Shown: positions 1-13,209, numbered from the stretch's first letter. The stretch is DNA of 39,593 nt from Oppiella nova (GCA_905397405.1 CAJPVJ010000109.1:1-39593), one strand, 5' to 3'. Numbers and translations: made by a program. The notes: generated by a model from the sequence alone, not told the origin.

Positions 1-100
1 AATTTTTGTTGTAAAGCACTCGTGAATTTCTTAAAGCTATGAAAATAGTGTCAAATTGAGTGTTAGTTTAGCAGTAATTATTGAATGTTAGGAAGAGTGT
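1..100. repeat. Left arm of a ~100-bp inverted repeat (cut by window edge)
   Basis: This stretch is the reverse complement of 953-1052 with one mismatch seen (at the c in gtttagcagtaatt). The arm reaches base 1, so it may continue outside the window. The ~850 bp between the arms contain the promoter-like cluster at 548-581 and no convincing exon. Confidence 0.85.
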
Positions 101-547
101 GTGAATGTCTATTCATTTCTAGTGATAATTCTGTAGTAAACGTATGCAAACCAGTCGTAAGAGTCAATTCTAATCTCTGTAATCATTTCTATGATATGAG
201 AATCAATGAGTGAACAGTCAGTATTTGAAAGCAAGTGAATGGTAGTGATCGGCACAGTTAGCTGTAAGCACTGTAAGCACAGGCAATGATGACTCTAACA
301 GTTATTGGTCTCCAGTCCCGCTTTATTGGCAATTCATAGTGAATGTGATGGAAAGTCACACTTTTTCAGTTTATTATGTGGTTTGGATTGAAATCAAGTG
401 AACCCCAAATAATATGATAAACGCCTCACCAAATAGGCTTAAATAGAAATCAGATATCATTTTGTTGTTTAGCGTTCGGCTCATATGCACCCCATTCCTC
501 CCATTCCCCACTTTATGATTACTATCATAACAGCTCCGGAATTGTGG

Positions 548-581
548 TGACGTCACTGATTGGCCGATTATTTTCTATAAG
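548..581 (+). promoter_or_regulatory. Promoter-like cluster: CRE, inverted CCAAT box, TATA-like box
   Basis: A perfect palindromic CRE (TGACGTCA, 548-555) is followed by GATTGG (558-563, inverted CCAAT box) and by TCTATAAG (574-581, TATA-like), with a locally GC-richer stretch after it. Order and spacing look like a small plus-strand core promoter, but I find no coding exon just downstream, so the transcript it would drive is unknown. Confidence 0.3.
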
Positions 582-952
582 ACTGGGCTGAACATCCGCG
601 TCCACAACAATCACACACTAGTAATGCCCGTAATGTCAGTAAATGGTAGTAATGATGCACTTTCTCGACAACACGTGCAAAGCCTACCCTATCTATGAAG
701 CCTATGGTCTATGGAGAGCGTAATACTTATCTCTCAATAAACTATTTGCGTTGACATCACATCCATAGGCAGTCACAGGCAGTCTATGCCAGTCATTGGC
801 ATCTATTGATGGAAACAGTTTCACTTCTTCGGGTATTCGGCGTCCGATTTCCGTTGCAACGAAAGTGACAAATGATATCCAAGTCTTTGTATGCATTCAA
901 ATGCCATTTAAATCATTCACTACTTTAATGCATTACAAGTTGCCATTCACTT

Positions 953-1052
953 CACTCTTCCTAACATTCAATAATTACTACTAAACTAACACTCAATTTG
1001 ACACTATTTTCATAGCTTTAAGAAATTCACGAGTGCTTTACAACAAAAATTT
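953..1052. repeat. Right arm of the ~100-bp inverted repeat
   Basis: Reverse complement of 1-100. Similarity stops at the inner end near base 953. The outer end cannot be judged because the partner arm meets the window edge. The sequence from about 1050 to 1870 is very AT-rich and I see nothing coding in it. Confidence 0.85.
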
Positions 1053-2141
1053 AATCAAAATATTTATTAGCTTTTAATTACAAAATTTCTGTTTCAAAGC
1101 ATTAAAACACTATAAAGATTAGGGCTATTGTTATAGTGGTTGTCATTGTTTATTATACTCATTAAATTTAATTTAAAAAGTTTATTTATTCTTTGAATGA
1201 AAATGTAATTAATTTTGAAAAATATTTATTTTCAAGCTCATTGATCCAAAATATCGATTGTTTTATTTTTATAGTACAATATAAGAAATGCTCAAAATAT
1301 AGTATATAACCAAAAAATATTTATATAATAAATTTAAGTAAAAATATAACAAAAGTCGATCGTTAATCAACTTTCTTATTGTTATCGTATTATTAGAATC
1401 TTATTATAATTTTTCTCAATTTATTGCTTGAAATGTTAAATAAAGTGTTTATCTTCTTATTACACAAAATTTAATTATAAATTTTGAAAAGATTTATATT
1501 TAAAGATATTATTTATATTTAAAAATTAAATTGATTTTCAAGAGATGATAATAGAGAGCAATAATAATAGGAGTAAATGCTTTCACATCTCTTATCTAAA
1601 AGCATTATATTCTTAATACTAAACGGTTTTTGAATTCTCAAAATTCATTCGTTCAGTTCAGACAAACATAATCTCTTAGAAACCATTTGTGATATAATTC
1701 ACGAATTAATGGTTTATACATTCATTGGTCCGCAAAAACTCTTAGCTGTCATTAATTTAATGGTGTTTTTCATATTAATTTGAAAATATTTTTCTTTCAA
1801 GAATACGTATATATTATATTATGAAATAATGTTTGTTATCGCTATACAAAGCATTTTATTATACGAGTTATTTATGAAATGTGTGTTCAGTGGCGTTCCC
1901 TCGAGCGCCCATTGGATGTGCCATTGGATGTGCTATACTGTACATCAATACAAGACAGTTATAATAATATAATAGTGATAAATGTTGTCAACTATAGCCC
2001 GGCTATAGCTGTGCTCAGCGTAATTGTCCCGTTGTTGTCGATTTCTTGCCGGCGCTCACACTTTGACGCTCTTATACTGTGATTGTCTGATAGGTTACAC
2101 CGAAAAGAGTGATAACTTCATCCATACGCAACTCAACCAAA

Positions 2142-2196
2142 CTCTCTCTCTCTCTCTCTCTCTCTCGCTCTCGCTCGCTCGCTCTCTCTCTCTCTC
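2142..2196. repeat. (CT)n microsatellite with CTCG interruptions
   Basis: A run of CT dinucleotides interrupted in the middle by CGCTCG units. Open frames crossing it are artefacts of the repeat. Confidence 0.95.
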
Positions 2197-3089
2197 GTGT
2201 TGGCACTTGTGTTGGCTCTTCTGTTGGCCACTCCTTTCTGGCACTTTCTTGGCGTACAATCATTTGATTGAGAAAAAGACTTATTTTTAGTAAAAAGAGA
2301 GACTTAGGGAGAGTGTTAGGGAGAGTGTTTGTGAGTGACATATAAGTTAATGGCAGTGAATATAGTGTGCGATAGTGTTCAGTGTTATTGAAAGAGAGAA
2401 TCATTGGATGTGTTATAGTAGTGAACAGTAGTGTAAGAAAAGGCAATTTAGTGGTTCTTTTGATACCTGCCATCCGTTATATGTGTTTATAATATATGAA
2501 CGCTTTTCTCATATTTCTTTGGTGTTTGTCTCGTTTGCACCGATTGTATGCTCTTATAGTCGGCTATATTTATAACAATAACACCGCTAACCGATGTCTA
2601 ACACATATTGAATCACTTATCCCAATATCATATGATATAATAAAATGCATTTCATGTCTTATCGTATCTCTTAATATCAATGACTGAATACTTCTTTTTA
2701 CTCCATAATACAGTTGAGACGAGTTTAGTGCCGGTGACGGATCCAGAAGCGTATTTAATCCCATCTATCTATATGTTGGCTAATATAGTGAAGCCTTGCT
2801 GAAGAGTGCTTCAATACTTTATTCAATTTAATGCCACAGAATGGGAGGACAGACACCACTAACTGTGGCTGTGGTTGTGAAGTGTCATCCTTTCAAAAGA
2901 GATCACACATTGGTTTTGATCTCACAATGAATTGAAAATATCGTTCAATAAATAGCAACTTTTGGCACAAAAGATATAATCATTTAATTCTGAATATATG
3001 AGCGCATAATCAGACAAATGAAAATTTCTGATCATTTTCTCGACAAATCTGGTCGTCAAAGAACTTATCAGTAATAGAGGAGAGACTGA

Positions 3090-3091
<2 letters not shown>

Positions 3092-3129
<38 letters not shown>

Positions 3130-3145
3130 ACAGGGAGAGAGAGAG
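3092..3145. repeat. (GA)n microsatellite
   Basis: GA dinucleotides with a short CACAGG interruption near 3129. The minus-strand poly-serine/leucine frames across it are not genes. Confidence 0.95.
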
Positions 3146-3217
3146 CGGAGTCGGAACTGTAAGCGATAGTCGAATGCGATAAAAGTGAATGTTTGGTATT
3201 TCTTGCTCTGGTGTGTG

Positions 3218-3251
3218 GCCTCCAATGCCTCCAATGCCTCCAATGCCTCCG
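3218..3251. repeat. 9-bp minisatellite (GCCTCCAAT), about four copies
   Basis: The unit GCCTCCAAT repeats in tandem and ends in GCCTCCGAT. It sits just after the GA tract. Confidence 0.85.
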
Positions 3252-3512
3252 ATCTTGATTATGGGCTTCAATTAATTTCTGGCAACTGAATGCACACTCT
3301 ATTCATTGGCCGCTAATATAGACTTTGGCTACCGGAGCGCTATCGCCTATACTTAACTAGTGCTCACAAGTTAACTGTTAGAAAAGGAGCTCAATATTCG
3401 CTCAGCCCTTATCTCTCCCTCTTAATGGTATCTTTTAATTGCGAGCTATAATTGTCAGCTCAATGTTCTCATCGCTCAGTTAAATCCCTCAGCAAAACCA
3501 TTTTTCTTCATT

Positions 3513-3555
3513 CCCTCTCTCTCTCTCTCTCTCTCTCCCTCTCTCTCTCTCTCTC
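3513..3555. repeat. (CT)n microsatellite
   Basis: CT dinucleotides with one CCCT interruption in the middle. Confidence 0.95.
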
Positions 3556-4582
3556 CCGCTCTTTGTATGTGTGATGTCTGAGCCCTCACACGAGCGCTAC
3601 TTTTTCATCCCTGAGCCCAAAATGAGGCTAATTATTACATTTCATTGTTTTCATTTGAGCGCAAATTGATTTAATTGCCGTTTGGCTTATCAGCAAAAAA
3701 TAGTCTCTCTTTAGTCGACTCCTATTTTATTATTTAATTAACTTTATATTTGGTAAACGCTTACGAAAAGAGGACTATAATCTCAATTACCAGTTATAAA
3801 GTGAAACTAATTTGCCGTTTAATGTCTGTCTATGTATTAAATCATAGCTCACTTGTCAGAGATATTTGGGCCCAATTTGAGCCAAAAACAAAACTCCAAT
3901 TTCTTAATGTCTTCTCTAATGCCTTATTTCTCTCGTCTTATTCAAGTAATTCATGTTTTTTCTAATAAAGCATTCATTTCACGAAAACTTTAGATTCACT
4001 TGAATTTATATAACGAGCGCTTTTTGGTAGACTTTTCAATGATAGACACATTGCTTTACGCTATCGAAGACCTCCCATCGACACACATATAAAAATCAAA
4101 CATTTATTTTGAATTCTTAGAAACAAAATAATGATTTAAACAATAAAAATCGTATTTTTCTATATTTATATTTTTAAATTGTCAAAATTTTAATCATTAT
4201 TTTTATTGTTTTGATTGGTATTGTAAGCGATTCCGTATCCTTAATGAAATATAAACTTTTCTTAAATCACATTTTCCTTTACTAATAGCTTTAGTTTTCA
4301 TTAGACATTAAGAATTACTGATTTTGAACAAAATAAATGCATTAAGTTCTGGATTCAATTACTAAAACTAATAGAAAATTGATTTTGATTTGCTTTTTCA
4401 AGTCGAGAGTAATCGCTGTTTTATATATACAACTAGTGTTTTAATATAAAAAGCGGCGAAATACTTAGGGTTTCATAAATACGATATAATATAATTCAGT
4501 TGGACTTCATTTTATATATTATTCCTGAGAGAGTCCACAAATTCAGCGCTCAGTTGCTAAGGAAAGGAAGTTTTATACTCAC

Positions 4583-4752
4583 GTCTTGATCCCCGTCTAT
4601 TAGAGTCGGGCAGACATTCACTGGTGAAGCGAATATAGCCGGTGCTCACAGCGGGTGAGGCCAACAAATTGACTTTAATAACGCAGCCATTTATGAGGTC
4701 GCGGATGCTCTGAGGATTTGGGATAAATCTCAGTCCATATTCTCGCACTTCA
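4583..4752 (-). CDS. Unidentified internal coding exon
   Basis: A 170-nt open stretch flanked by good splice signals: an acceptor (TTTCATACTGTAG) at the high-coordinate end and a strong donor (GTGAGTAT) at the low end. It is GC-richer than its surroundings and has protein-like composition. The first bases complete a codon and one base is left over, so it encodes about 56 residues in phase with neighbouring exons. Readable motifs are EVREYGLRFIPNPQSIRDL, then NGCVIKVNLLASPAV, then STGYIRFTSECLPDSNRR. I do not recognise the family. Partner exons were not found in the window, so the host gene would have to have very long introns or lie mostly to the left. A chance open frame is possible but less likely given composition and splice sites. 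Confidence 0.45.
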
Positions 4753-4943
4753 CTACAGTATGAAAGTATTGGCCCCTTTATTACATACAGTCTCTCCACT
4801 CTTATTGCAAAGCAAATGGAAAGCTAAACACAAATGTAATTCAATGCTATTCACACAAATAGACCGCTTCTATGACTCTTTTATTTGCTTTTTATTTAAT
4901 ACTTTGTAATTAAATGCAATGATATATTGCTATTATTTTCGCA

Positions 4944-4981
<38 letters not shown>
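4944..4981. repeat. (CT)n microsatellite
   Basis: CT dinucleotides with one TTT interruption. Confidence 0.95.
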
Positions 4982-7900
4982 CGGCTTATGGCTTATGTTA
5001 TTATTCTTTAATAATAAAATTGGCTTTTTACAGACACCTTATGATTTAGTGTATGAATAATATTGAATAATGAATTTAATTATTACAATGTATTACACGA
5101 TTGCCAGCGAAAGCGTGTAATAATAAGAATATTATTAATAATATTTATTCGTTTAATATTCTTCGCTGTTGTCTACTATTGAGTGCTTATAAAATATATA
5201 TTAAATATATTTCTACAAACTCTAAGTTTATGAGTTGTCTATAAAATATGAAAATCAAAGCATAGATATGTTTGAAGCGCATACATAGTGCGGTGAATAC
5301 TATACGGTATGGTATGATATCTACACATTTTCGGTATATTAGTGATGGTATAGTGTATGGCATGTGTTGACGTCCCGTTGAGCGAACTTTTATGAAATAC
5401 AGCTTATTATGAAAAATAAAATACAGTAAATAGTGTGAACATCATATGTAGTGACGAACAGATTAGGCCCAGAATTATATTGAATTCACTCCTCCCCTCA
5501 ATTCCCTCAATAATTTCTTGTGGCAAACATTTTGAAGACTGGGATAAAAAACGGGTCATTTATCACAATTCGGAAGTTCTTACAAAAACTATATTATAAA
5601 TGAGTGAATGTGTGGCACAACAGCCGATCCAAAGCCGAGCAAAACTTTTTATTATGAAATATCCGCGACGGGAGTTAATGTTACTTATATTTCGGAGACA
5701 TTTTGGCAAAACAAAAAATATATAAAAGCTAATATTAAACTTAGACATTGTTTTTATTACAGCAAACATACCACATCTGACATACGTTTCGCATTATCAT
5801 CTTATATACACTTTAATATCATATTTGATATTATATTAAATAAAATAAAAACTAATGGTTTATATGAATGAGAGATTGGTTTCATAAAACACTGAATTCT
5901 ATTATCGCATAACTTATTAATATTAAAATAAATGTTTGGATTTGATTTCAGCTGAATTTGATAAATATTTTCATATTTATAACAATATTAAGGAATTTAT
6001 TCTCTTTCTCGGCGTCGATTTGTTGAGAGGATATTTGCCATGAATTTCAATCATCAAGTATTAGACTTTTCATATAAAATTTTGCTCTGACTTTAGATTA
6101 AGCGCCAGAAAATGTTATTAAAATAAATATAAAATTAGATAACAAGACGGGGAACAATCGGCATTTGACTAAATATATTGTCGACAATTGAATGATTTTT
6201 TGTGTGAAAGGTTTGCGTCGACCATAACTTTGATGGCAAGCGATGATGACTGCCATCGATAACAGCGTGAATGAAGTCATTGGCTTTTGTTGTGCTGATG
6301 AGCACTGAGAAGCAAATAAATGCCAAACAAAAAGTAGAGAAGTAAAGCAAATAAGAACATATAGGTGTCTATGAAGACATCGGCTACCGTACAAACGCCC
6401 ATCCAATCGCTCAATCAAAATACAATTCAATTATTTAATTATATTTACTATTCGTTTCAAACAAACACTAAATTGATTTTTTTGTGCAGCTTTCACAGCG
6501 TTTATATTTGAATAAAGTTTTCATCAATTGTTTGTATAATGCAATTGTGCTATTATTCGCGTTATCTAACAATTTATTTATAAATAATTTTTTATGGAAA
6601 TAAAAATCAATGAAATAAGTGTTTTATAAATTGTAATAAAATCAATTGTAATTAATTAAAAATTAATGATCTGCTTATTTGTAAATAAATTATATAAAAA
6701 TTGAAATAATTTTATTTTTCAAAATACTTGACAAGCTATGTTATACAGTCCTTCGGTACCAATAGGTTTCAAAGCAATTAAAACTATTAAAATCTTGTTA
6801 TTAATAGTTAGTAACTTCGTTAAACTCACCTAATAAGTGAATTACTTAATGAATATTTGGTAAAATACTTGAGATTATTGCCGAGAATTTAAGAAAATAA
6901 TTGCTAATTATTAGCATTTGGTTGAGTCCGCGAAACGTTCATTACATAAATGACTGTCAAAAGCGATCTCTCAATGCTTTTTGGCGATCAAAGGAGCGCT
7001 CTTTATCTCAATTAAATGCTGTCAATCAAAGTCCAATACAAACCATTAATTGGTTTCTAATTTATTTGAAATCATTTAATAAAATATATAGAAATTTGTT
7101 TAATAATCTTTATATGAGGATAAAGACACCAATTTAGTATATTTTATTGTTCACACTAACAACCAATAAATTGTCTCAAATTAATGACTTTTTAAGATAA
7201 ACGCAATTTTATTGGATTTGTGTAAAACAATTAATTTTCAAATAAAACTTATCCATCACTTAATTCGCTTTTACAATGAATTTGTAAAACAAGTTTCAAT
7301 GTTTTATGACTTTAATAAGTATTTAATGACTTTTTTAGGCTTAAATCAAATGACTGCACATTCTATATAATTATCTCTATTTAAAGTTCAATAAAAAGTT
7401 TAACAAATTTCCATTTCAATTGAATTTGATAAGTTTTGAAAAAATAAAATAAATGTCCAAATGCTTTCCAATAATTTCTATAATGCCATGAAATGTCTTG
7501 TAATTTATTGTGTCATTAGAAGCAAATCAGTTGATATAGGAATTGAAGATTATTTCAAATTCAACAATAGTTTGAATTCAAGAGAATTAGGATTTCCTTC
7601 GAAGAAAATATCAATCCTTTTAAAAGTCAATAATTTTTGTCAAAAGTTTATATTACTTTCGATTTGAGGATAATATGAGTAATATTTAGTGAAAGCTATC
7701 GACAGAAAGTGAATTGAAATATCAATTGTGAAGAAATGATGGCAATGGCTGTCAATGGTTGGGAGTGTCATAGAGTGTCATATTTATGTCACCGTCTCTT
7801 CAATAATTGTATTCTTTTGTATGGATTTGAGCGATACATACATATAGTGTACACCACAAGCAGTATATGAAATGAGATGACATTTTTCAAATTTACCATT

Positions 7901-10399
7901 TAACTTATGAGCAAAATATCACTTATGAAGAGCTTTTGGTTTTGAAGCCAAACCGCTAATAAATATGTTGCCGACGGCTCTTAGGATACAACTGGAGATA
8001 AATGTATTGAATATGAGTTTTGTGGCCAAACCTCAACTAATACCTCAAAACAAGCCTCAACTCAGACCGCAATTCATAACTCGGATTCATAACTACTTCG
8101 TATAAATTAGAAAACGAGTTATACTCTGTTTGTATGCTTTCAAGTAATGGATAATCTATTGTCTGTGACTATAATCGCAATAAAATATCACATTTTGTGC
8201 ACTTAAGGCAAACTCAAAGAATGTCAATTGTGTTCACAGGAGTGGCGTTTACTATAAGTAAATGGTTTTATGGCAACGGCTATAAAGTGCACAAAGTTAT
8301 ACACAAAGTGGACCATAATGTCAATCTATTGAATCCCATTTAAGGCCTATTCATACAACACTTGTAGCCACGCGTATGCATACAACTCATTTCATTGACT
8401 TTCTCAGCAAAGTTTTGACTAAAAGACTAAATCAAACGTTTCATCTCATTCTCAAATCACAATAAAAAGCTGTGTTTGTGTTAACAAATATTTTGAGAGT
8501 CAAATTGGGGAATAGGTGTTTTAGCCCAACCCTATAATAAACGAATTAAAATCTCACTCAAAAGCGGCTGTCATTCTAGAGAAAAGAAATTTGTTTTACA
8601 CAATCAATTTCAAACTACTGTTTCACTTGAAAAGCATTTTTACGAAAATCTCTTTTGTCGTCACGATTGATATCTTCATTTAGACATCAATGCAAGTGTC
8701 AGTTCAGGCAAACTAATCATCATTTCATTAATACTGTTGTCCTATAATTAACAAAACATTATATTTTCCAAATTATACTCATTCGCTGCTAAAATCAAAT
8801 TATATAACAATCTGTTGTTTAGATCTTTTATTTTTAATTTAATTTGTATTCAATTAAACATAAATCAAAATCTGAAAAACAGAGCCATATATAAGAAGTG
8901 AATTGAAAGTCGACTATAGAATTGAAAACAATTTTTGGTGACAGTGTTGTCACATATGTAGGCAATAGAGGCAATAGTTTAGTGTAGTGTTGGACATAGA
9001 GTCAGGCAATTTGTCTTTTAATTAATCACATTTTATCACATTATCTTCAATAGACACGTCGAGGACTTCCATTAGCTCGAGCTTATTGTCGACTTAATAA
9101 ATGTGTGGCATTTCATTACATTACAAAATCGAAATGTAATTAACTGGTGAGCGCTTACTAATTAAAATATAGGTATTCTCTACAGAATCTCCACTTTCTA
9201 TGCTATCTATGTTTTATAACAGTACTGTACTGTATATGCTTTATATTTGCTAAATACTCACTATAAGCGTAGTTGAAGTCATTTAAATCAATAAAATGAG
9301 GAAATTTATATATTATGTTATATTGTATTGTATGCTAACAATGAGAATATAAGCTCTGTTTAAAGGATAGCAATAATCAATCATATATTGCAAACACAAT
9401 GACTTTATAGCACGCATTCAGTGGCGCTCGTTGTGCACGACTGGCCGCTTAGGACCTACACTCGACTCGACTTCAATTTACACAACATTTGAATTGTATT
9501 TAGAAATGTATTGATTTATATTAACGCTCATGTCGAGTGTAATACGGCATCTATTATATTATACATTACGTTATGACTGTTTGTTTCATTTCATTAGACT
9601 TGTATTTGATTGAACCCTAAGGAATTCAATTGACTCGACAAATACATGTTCACTATAGCAGCACACACTTTGCTGCTCTATACCCTGGTAATTGCTGTCA
9701 TAAAGCAAACGAGTACACAATAGGGAATGACTTGTAAATGACATACAATTCACTTAAAACTCAATCGACTTATCGCCGATTTTCTCCCACAGAATATATC
9801 ATACGATGAATATATATGTAATGATATGAATGCAAAAAATAATTTAATTTTCTCTCTTTTATTGAATTTGAAGATCGGATGATAAGTTTACAGAAATCGA
9901 TGATTCTGTAAATCAAATGATTTATTTACAAAACTAACAATAGAGTAGTGTTTGGGATCTGATTGTTATGAATGTAGACAACATTTGGTTCAATCGATAT
10001 AGTATTATATCATATGTAGGGCTCAATCAAATTATATAATTTACAATATCATTATTATAACTACAATCTTATTATACAATAACACAGCATTACTAGTGAT
10101 ATATTAAACATTACAAATAGTGAAATGAGTTTTTGTTTATATATAATTTATAATTCAATTATATTTTCATTATCTTGTTTGGTTTGAACTCATTTATAGG
10201 AATAAAAATAATTAATTAATCAATAAACAAAACTAAAGGAACTAAAAATCGTGTTTTCATTTCATATTAGCATTCATAGGCTTCTCATATAATTCATAGC
10301 TTTCTATTTATACTTAAATTAATATTTCTTGAGTCACTTTTACCTCCATTTCCATGAATCGGTAGAGATTTTGAAGCGCATAACGTATGACAAGTAGTG
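4982..10399. other. Non-coding AT-rich region left of the Msx gene
   Basis: No supported gene over about 5.4 kb. Short open frames have AT-driven composition and no splice context. The minus-strand AATAAA at 9921-9926 could be a distal polyadenylation signal for the Msx gene; no closer one stands out. Confidence 0.55.
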
Positions 10400-12422
10400 T
10401 TAAGGACAAGAATTAGCCGACATATTAGGCCCGGAGGTTGTGATCATCGGACCCGCGGATGAGGTGATTGGTCCCGAAGAGTAGATGGGATACGGGGTAG
10501 CGATGTTTGCGATGTGATTGAACAGAGAGGGACCCCTATTAGCGGCCGCCACCACAAAGCCCGCGGCGGCTGAACTCAAGTGAGCCGGCGGTGGGCCTCC
10601 GGACCCCATATTGCCGTTGAAACCAAACGGATGGCCGCCGTGAAGACCAAAGCCAAAGGCGGCCGCCGGGAAGGGTCGGGCCGCCAGACGAAGCTTCTCC
10701 AACTCGGCCTCTTTTAATCGCTATTACAATGAAATGTCAAAACAAATTATATGGATATCAATTTGTGAGTCTATATAATGTTAATAAATATATTACATAT
10801 TCAATCGATTTTACCTTTTCTTTTGCTCTTCTATTTTGAAACCAAATCTTAACCTATTTTTGTGCAAAACAATTGAAAGTTTTGTGTTAATGATGATCAA
10901 AAATAGTGTGACTGAAGGCATACCTGAGTCTCAGTGAGATTCAAACTGCTGGAGAACTCTGCCCTCTCAGCGATGGAAAGGTATTGTTTTGTCCGGAATT
11001 TGCGTTCGAGTGCTAAGAGCTGTTGAGTTGTGAAAGGGGTTCGCGGCTTACGATTGCTTTTATGCTTACGGAGCGCACATTTGACGGCAATTCTCGGCGG
11101 TTCTCCCGGTTCTGTGCATTCGTTTAATACAATTAGGGAAAGAGAGACAAAACAATTATAGTGAGAGACAATCACTTTAGTATAATCACTTTGATATTAA
11201 TAATAGCATTGCATGAGAGTGTGGACACAAATATTTGCAAAGCATGACAACATTTCATTTGGCATTTTATGAGCGACTAATTTATAGAATACATTCCTTT
11301 CGTTTGTTTAGGGTTTGGGAAAACAAATACTAAAAAAGCAAAAAAAAGTTAGAGAAAGTTAGAGATGTAATGATAGTCATAAAAACGCAATTCAGACATT
11401 CATCACAATTGGTTTTATTGCATTATATCATCAAATCATTTGCCAAAAGAGCATTGAATTGCATTCACTTAGCGTTCAATTAAAAGATAGGAAATAAAAA
11501 CAATATTAACAGAAAATTTTTCCAATTATTGAATTTATGTCTGTATAAACTTATATAAATGTTATTTTAAGCTAAAAACACCAAAATTAGAATATTTATA
11601 ATTAATCTCAAGAGAGCACTAAATATAAGAAAAATTAATATTTAAAATTATGATATAATTCTTAATATTATTAATATTATATAATTTACTTTCTCAGTCA
11701 ATCATTAAATTTGTGAAAATAACTTTATAAATGACATGAAATCGCATAAACTTTGTTAAGGAAATTAGATTAGGAAATGTATTCGCGTTTCCATAATAAT
11801 AGCAATTAATTATATAAATTTCAAAATAAATATTAAATAAAATGTGAGAAATAAATATACGAAGTGTTTGCAGAGATATAGTGTATGTATAGAAAGACTT
11901 ACTTTGCAAACCGTCTTTAATGAGAGTGAGAGGACTCGACCCTAACCAGGGATAGTGTGTGGTGTAAGGCATAGAGAGTGGTGGTCGGTGTGAGACCGGT
12001 AGGACAGCGCCGGGACCAGTCAACTGGTTGTATGGGCTGACAGTCATGCGATGGGACTGGCATTTGGAGTCAGGCGATGAAGACGATGAATACGAGGCAA
12101 TGATTGCATTGTTTTTTGATGAGTATTGAGAGCATAGGAAAGACGGCGATTCCGACTCCCCTTCAGATGTAGTGCCGCTTTGATTGTGTTTAGAGTCACT
12201 ATTGGCTCCCAATAACCGGTTTATACTGAATGATAATTTTGATGGTTTACTACAATTGATTGAATCGTTTCGGTGCATAAGTGATGACAGAATAGGCTCT
12301 CGTTTTAGCGGTCGAGACATCTCTTCTTCTTCATCATTGATGTCAATACTGACGTCCGAATTGATAGGACTCGAGGACTCCGATCGAGGCATTGATGAGT
12401 CCGAGTATATACTTCTGACCAT
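10400..12422 (-). CDS. msx: Msx/Drop (muscle segment homeobox) transcription factor, four exons
   Basis: Nuclear homeodomain repressor of the Msx/Drop family, which patterns ectoderm, nervous system and muscle in animals. Exons in coding order: 11903-12422, 10924-11111, 10815-10853 and 10400-10720; all junctions keep frame (520+188+39+321 nt, 355 residues). The start ATG at 12422 is directly preceded in frame by TAA. Exon 1 is serine-rich with an acidic run and an eh1-like Groucho-binding motif (FSINRLL). The homeodomain (about residues 193-252) opens with [10 protein letters not shown] and continues [15 protein letters not shown] and [11 protein letters not shown]50 and N51 are present, and [13 protein letters not shown] follows, as in Msx. 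The 39-nt third exon encodes only [13 protein letters not shown], so introns fall after homeodomain residues 44 and 57. The C-terminus is rich in Gly, Ala and Pro and ends at TAA 10400. Family assignment is very secure; splice sites are read by eye. Confidence 0.93.
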
Positions 12423-13093
12423 TTAATGCAAAATCCAATTAATTACTAAATAAGTAACCTTGCTAATTCACTTTCAATTCGCACAATTGTCTAATCATTA
12501 AAACTGGTCAACAAACAGACTATAAGATCACTTTTACGCTGATTTTATGAAAATTTAATTTTTCAAACAAATCTTTAAAAGTTTGCGAAAATTGTGTGTA
12601 AAGCAAGCGCTTAATACCCGTTCGCATCTCATGTAAGACTACAGACACACACATGTCGTAAAGTAAGACCAAAATAATAGTTATTTGACTGCTTTTCGGA
12701 CGGCCTTTGGGATGCGCTAACCATAGCTTCAGCAGTGCTTTCTGTCAATGAATTGAAAGCCAAGCATTGGTTGCCAGCGGAGGGAACACCTCCTTCATGG
12801 CAATACTGATCCACACAATTGATTGTAATAACAAAGCGTTGTTTAAATGCATTTTGATTTATAAATAGTTTTCGCTCATTTGAAAGTCTATTTGACTCTA
12901 TTATAAGAGGTTAACAAAAATAATTAGACATAAAAGTAGGCTCAAGAAATTCTCTGAGATTTGAAAATGAAGCAAAATTTATAATGAAATCGAGAGTTCG
13001 GCTCACTTTGCAGTGATTACAACCATCCCTGGGCTCTAATGTTGAGTTTCATAGGGTTTAGAAAATTTAATTCTCAAAATAGCAACAAATAAA

Positions 13094-13209
13094 GTGAGTG
13101 AACATTTTGGCATCATAAATATGATCAATGCTTTTATTTCTATACACGTACACACATATTTTGCAATTATGAATATGATTAAATATTTAATTAAATAAAA
13201 CAATTTAAT
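13094..13209. repeat. Inverted repeat A, left arm
   Basis: Reverse complement, at roughly 90 per cent identity with small indels, of 13631-13738. The shared core includes the stretch around TACACGTACACACATATTTTG. Confidence 0.8.

Larger units (their letters stand above)
1053..4582. other. Non-coding region with microsatellites
   Basis: No supported gene. The open frames here are short or are microsatellite translations (poly-LS or poly-RE). It holds the CT/GA tracts at 2142, 3092 and 3513 and a 9-bp minisatellite at 3218. It may be intergenic or part of a long intron. Confidence 0.6.

Noticed and set aside
2024-2473. Open frames rich in Ser-Leu or Arg-Glu across the CT tract
   Set aside because: They are translations of a microsatellite; the same applies to frames near 3100 and 17600.
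5600-5725. 41-codon plus-strand frame with SRAKLFIMKYPRREL, faintly like the helix-turn-helix start of some transposon-derived proteins
   Set aside because: The resemblance covers only about 15 residues, the frame ends soon after and nothing around it supports a transposon.
12629-12814. Minus-strand frame with GGVPSAGNQCLAFNSLTES, protein-like and GC-richer than its flanks
   Set aside because: No start codon or convincing splice sites, and no family I can name; the weak similarity to GxQC-type protease motifs is too short to claim.
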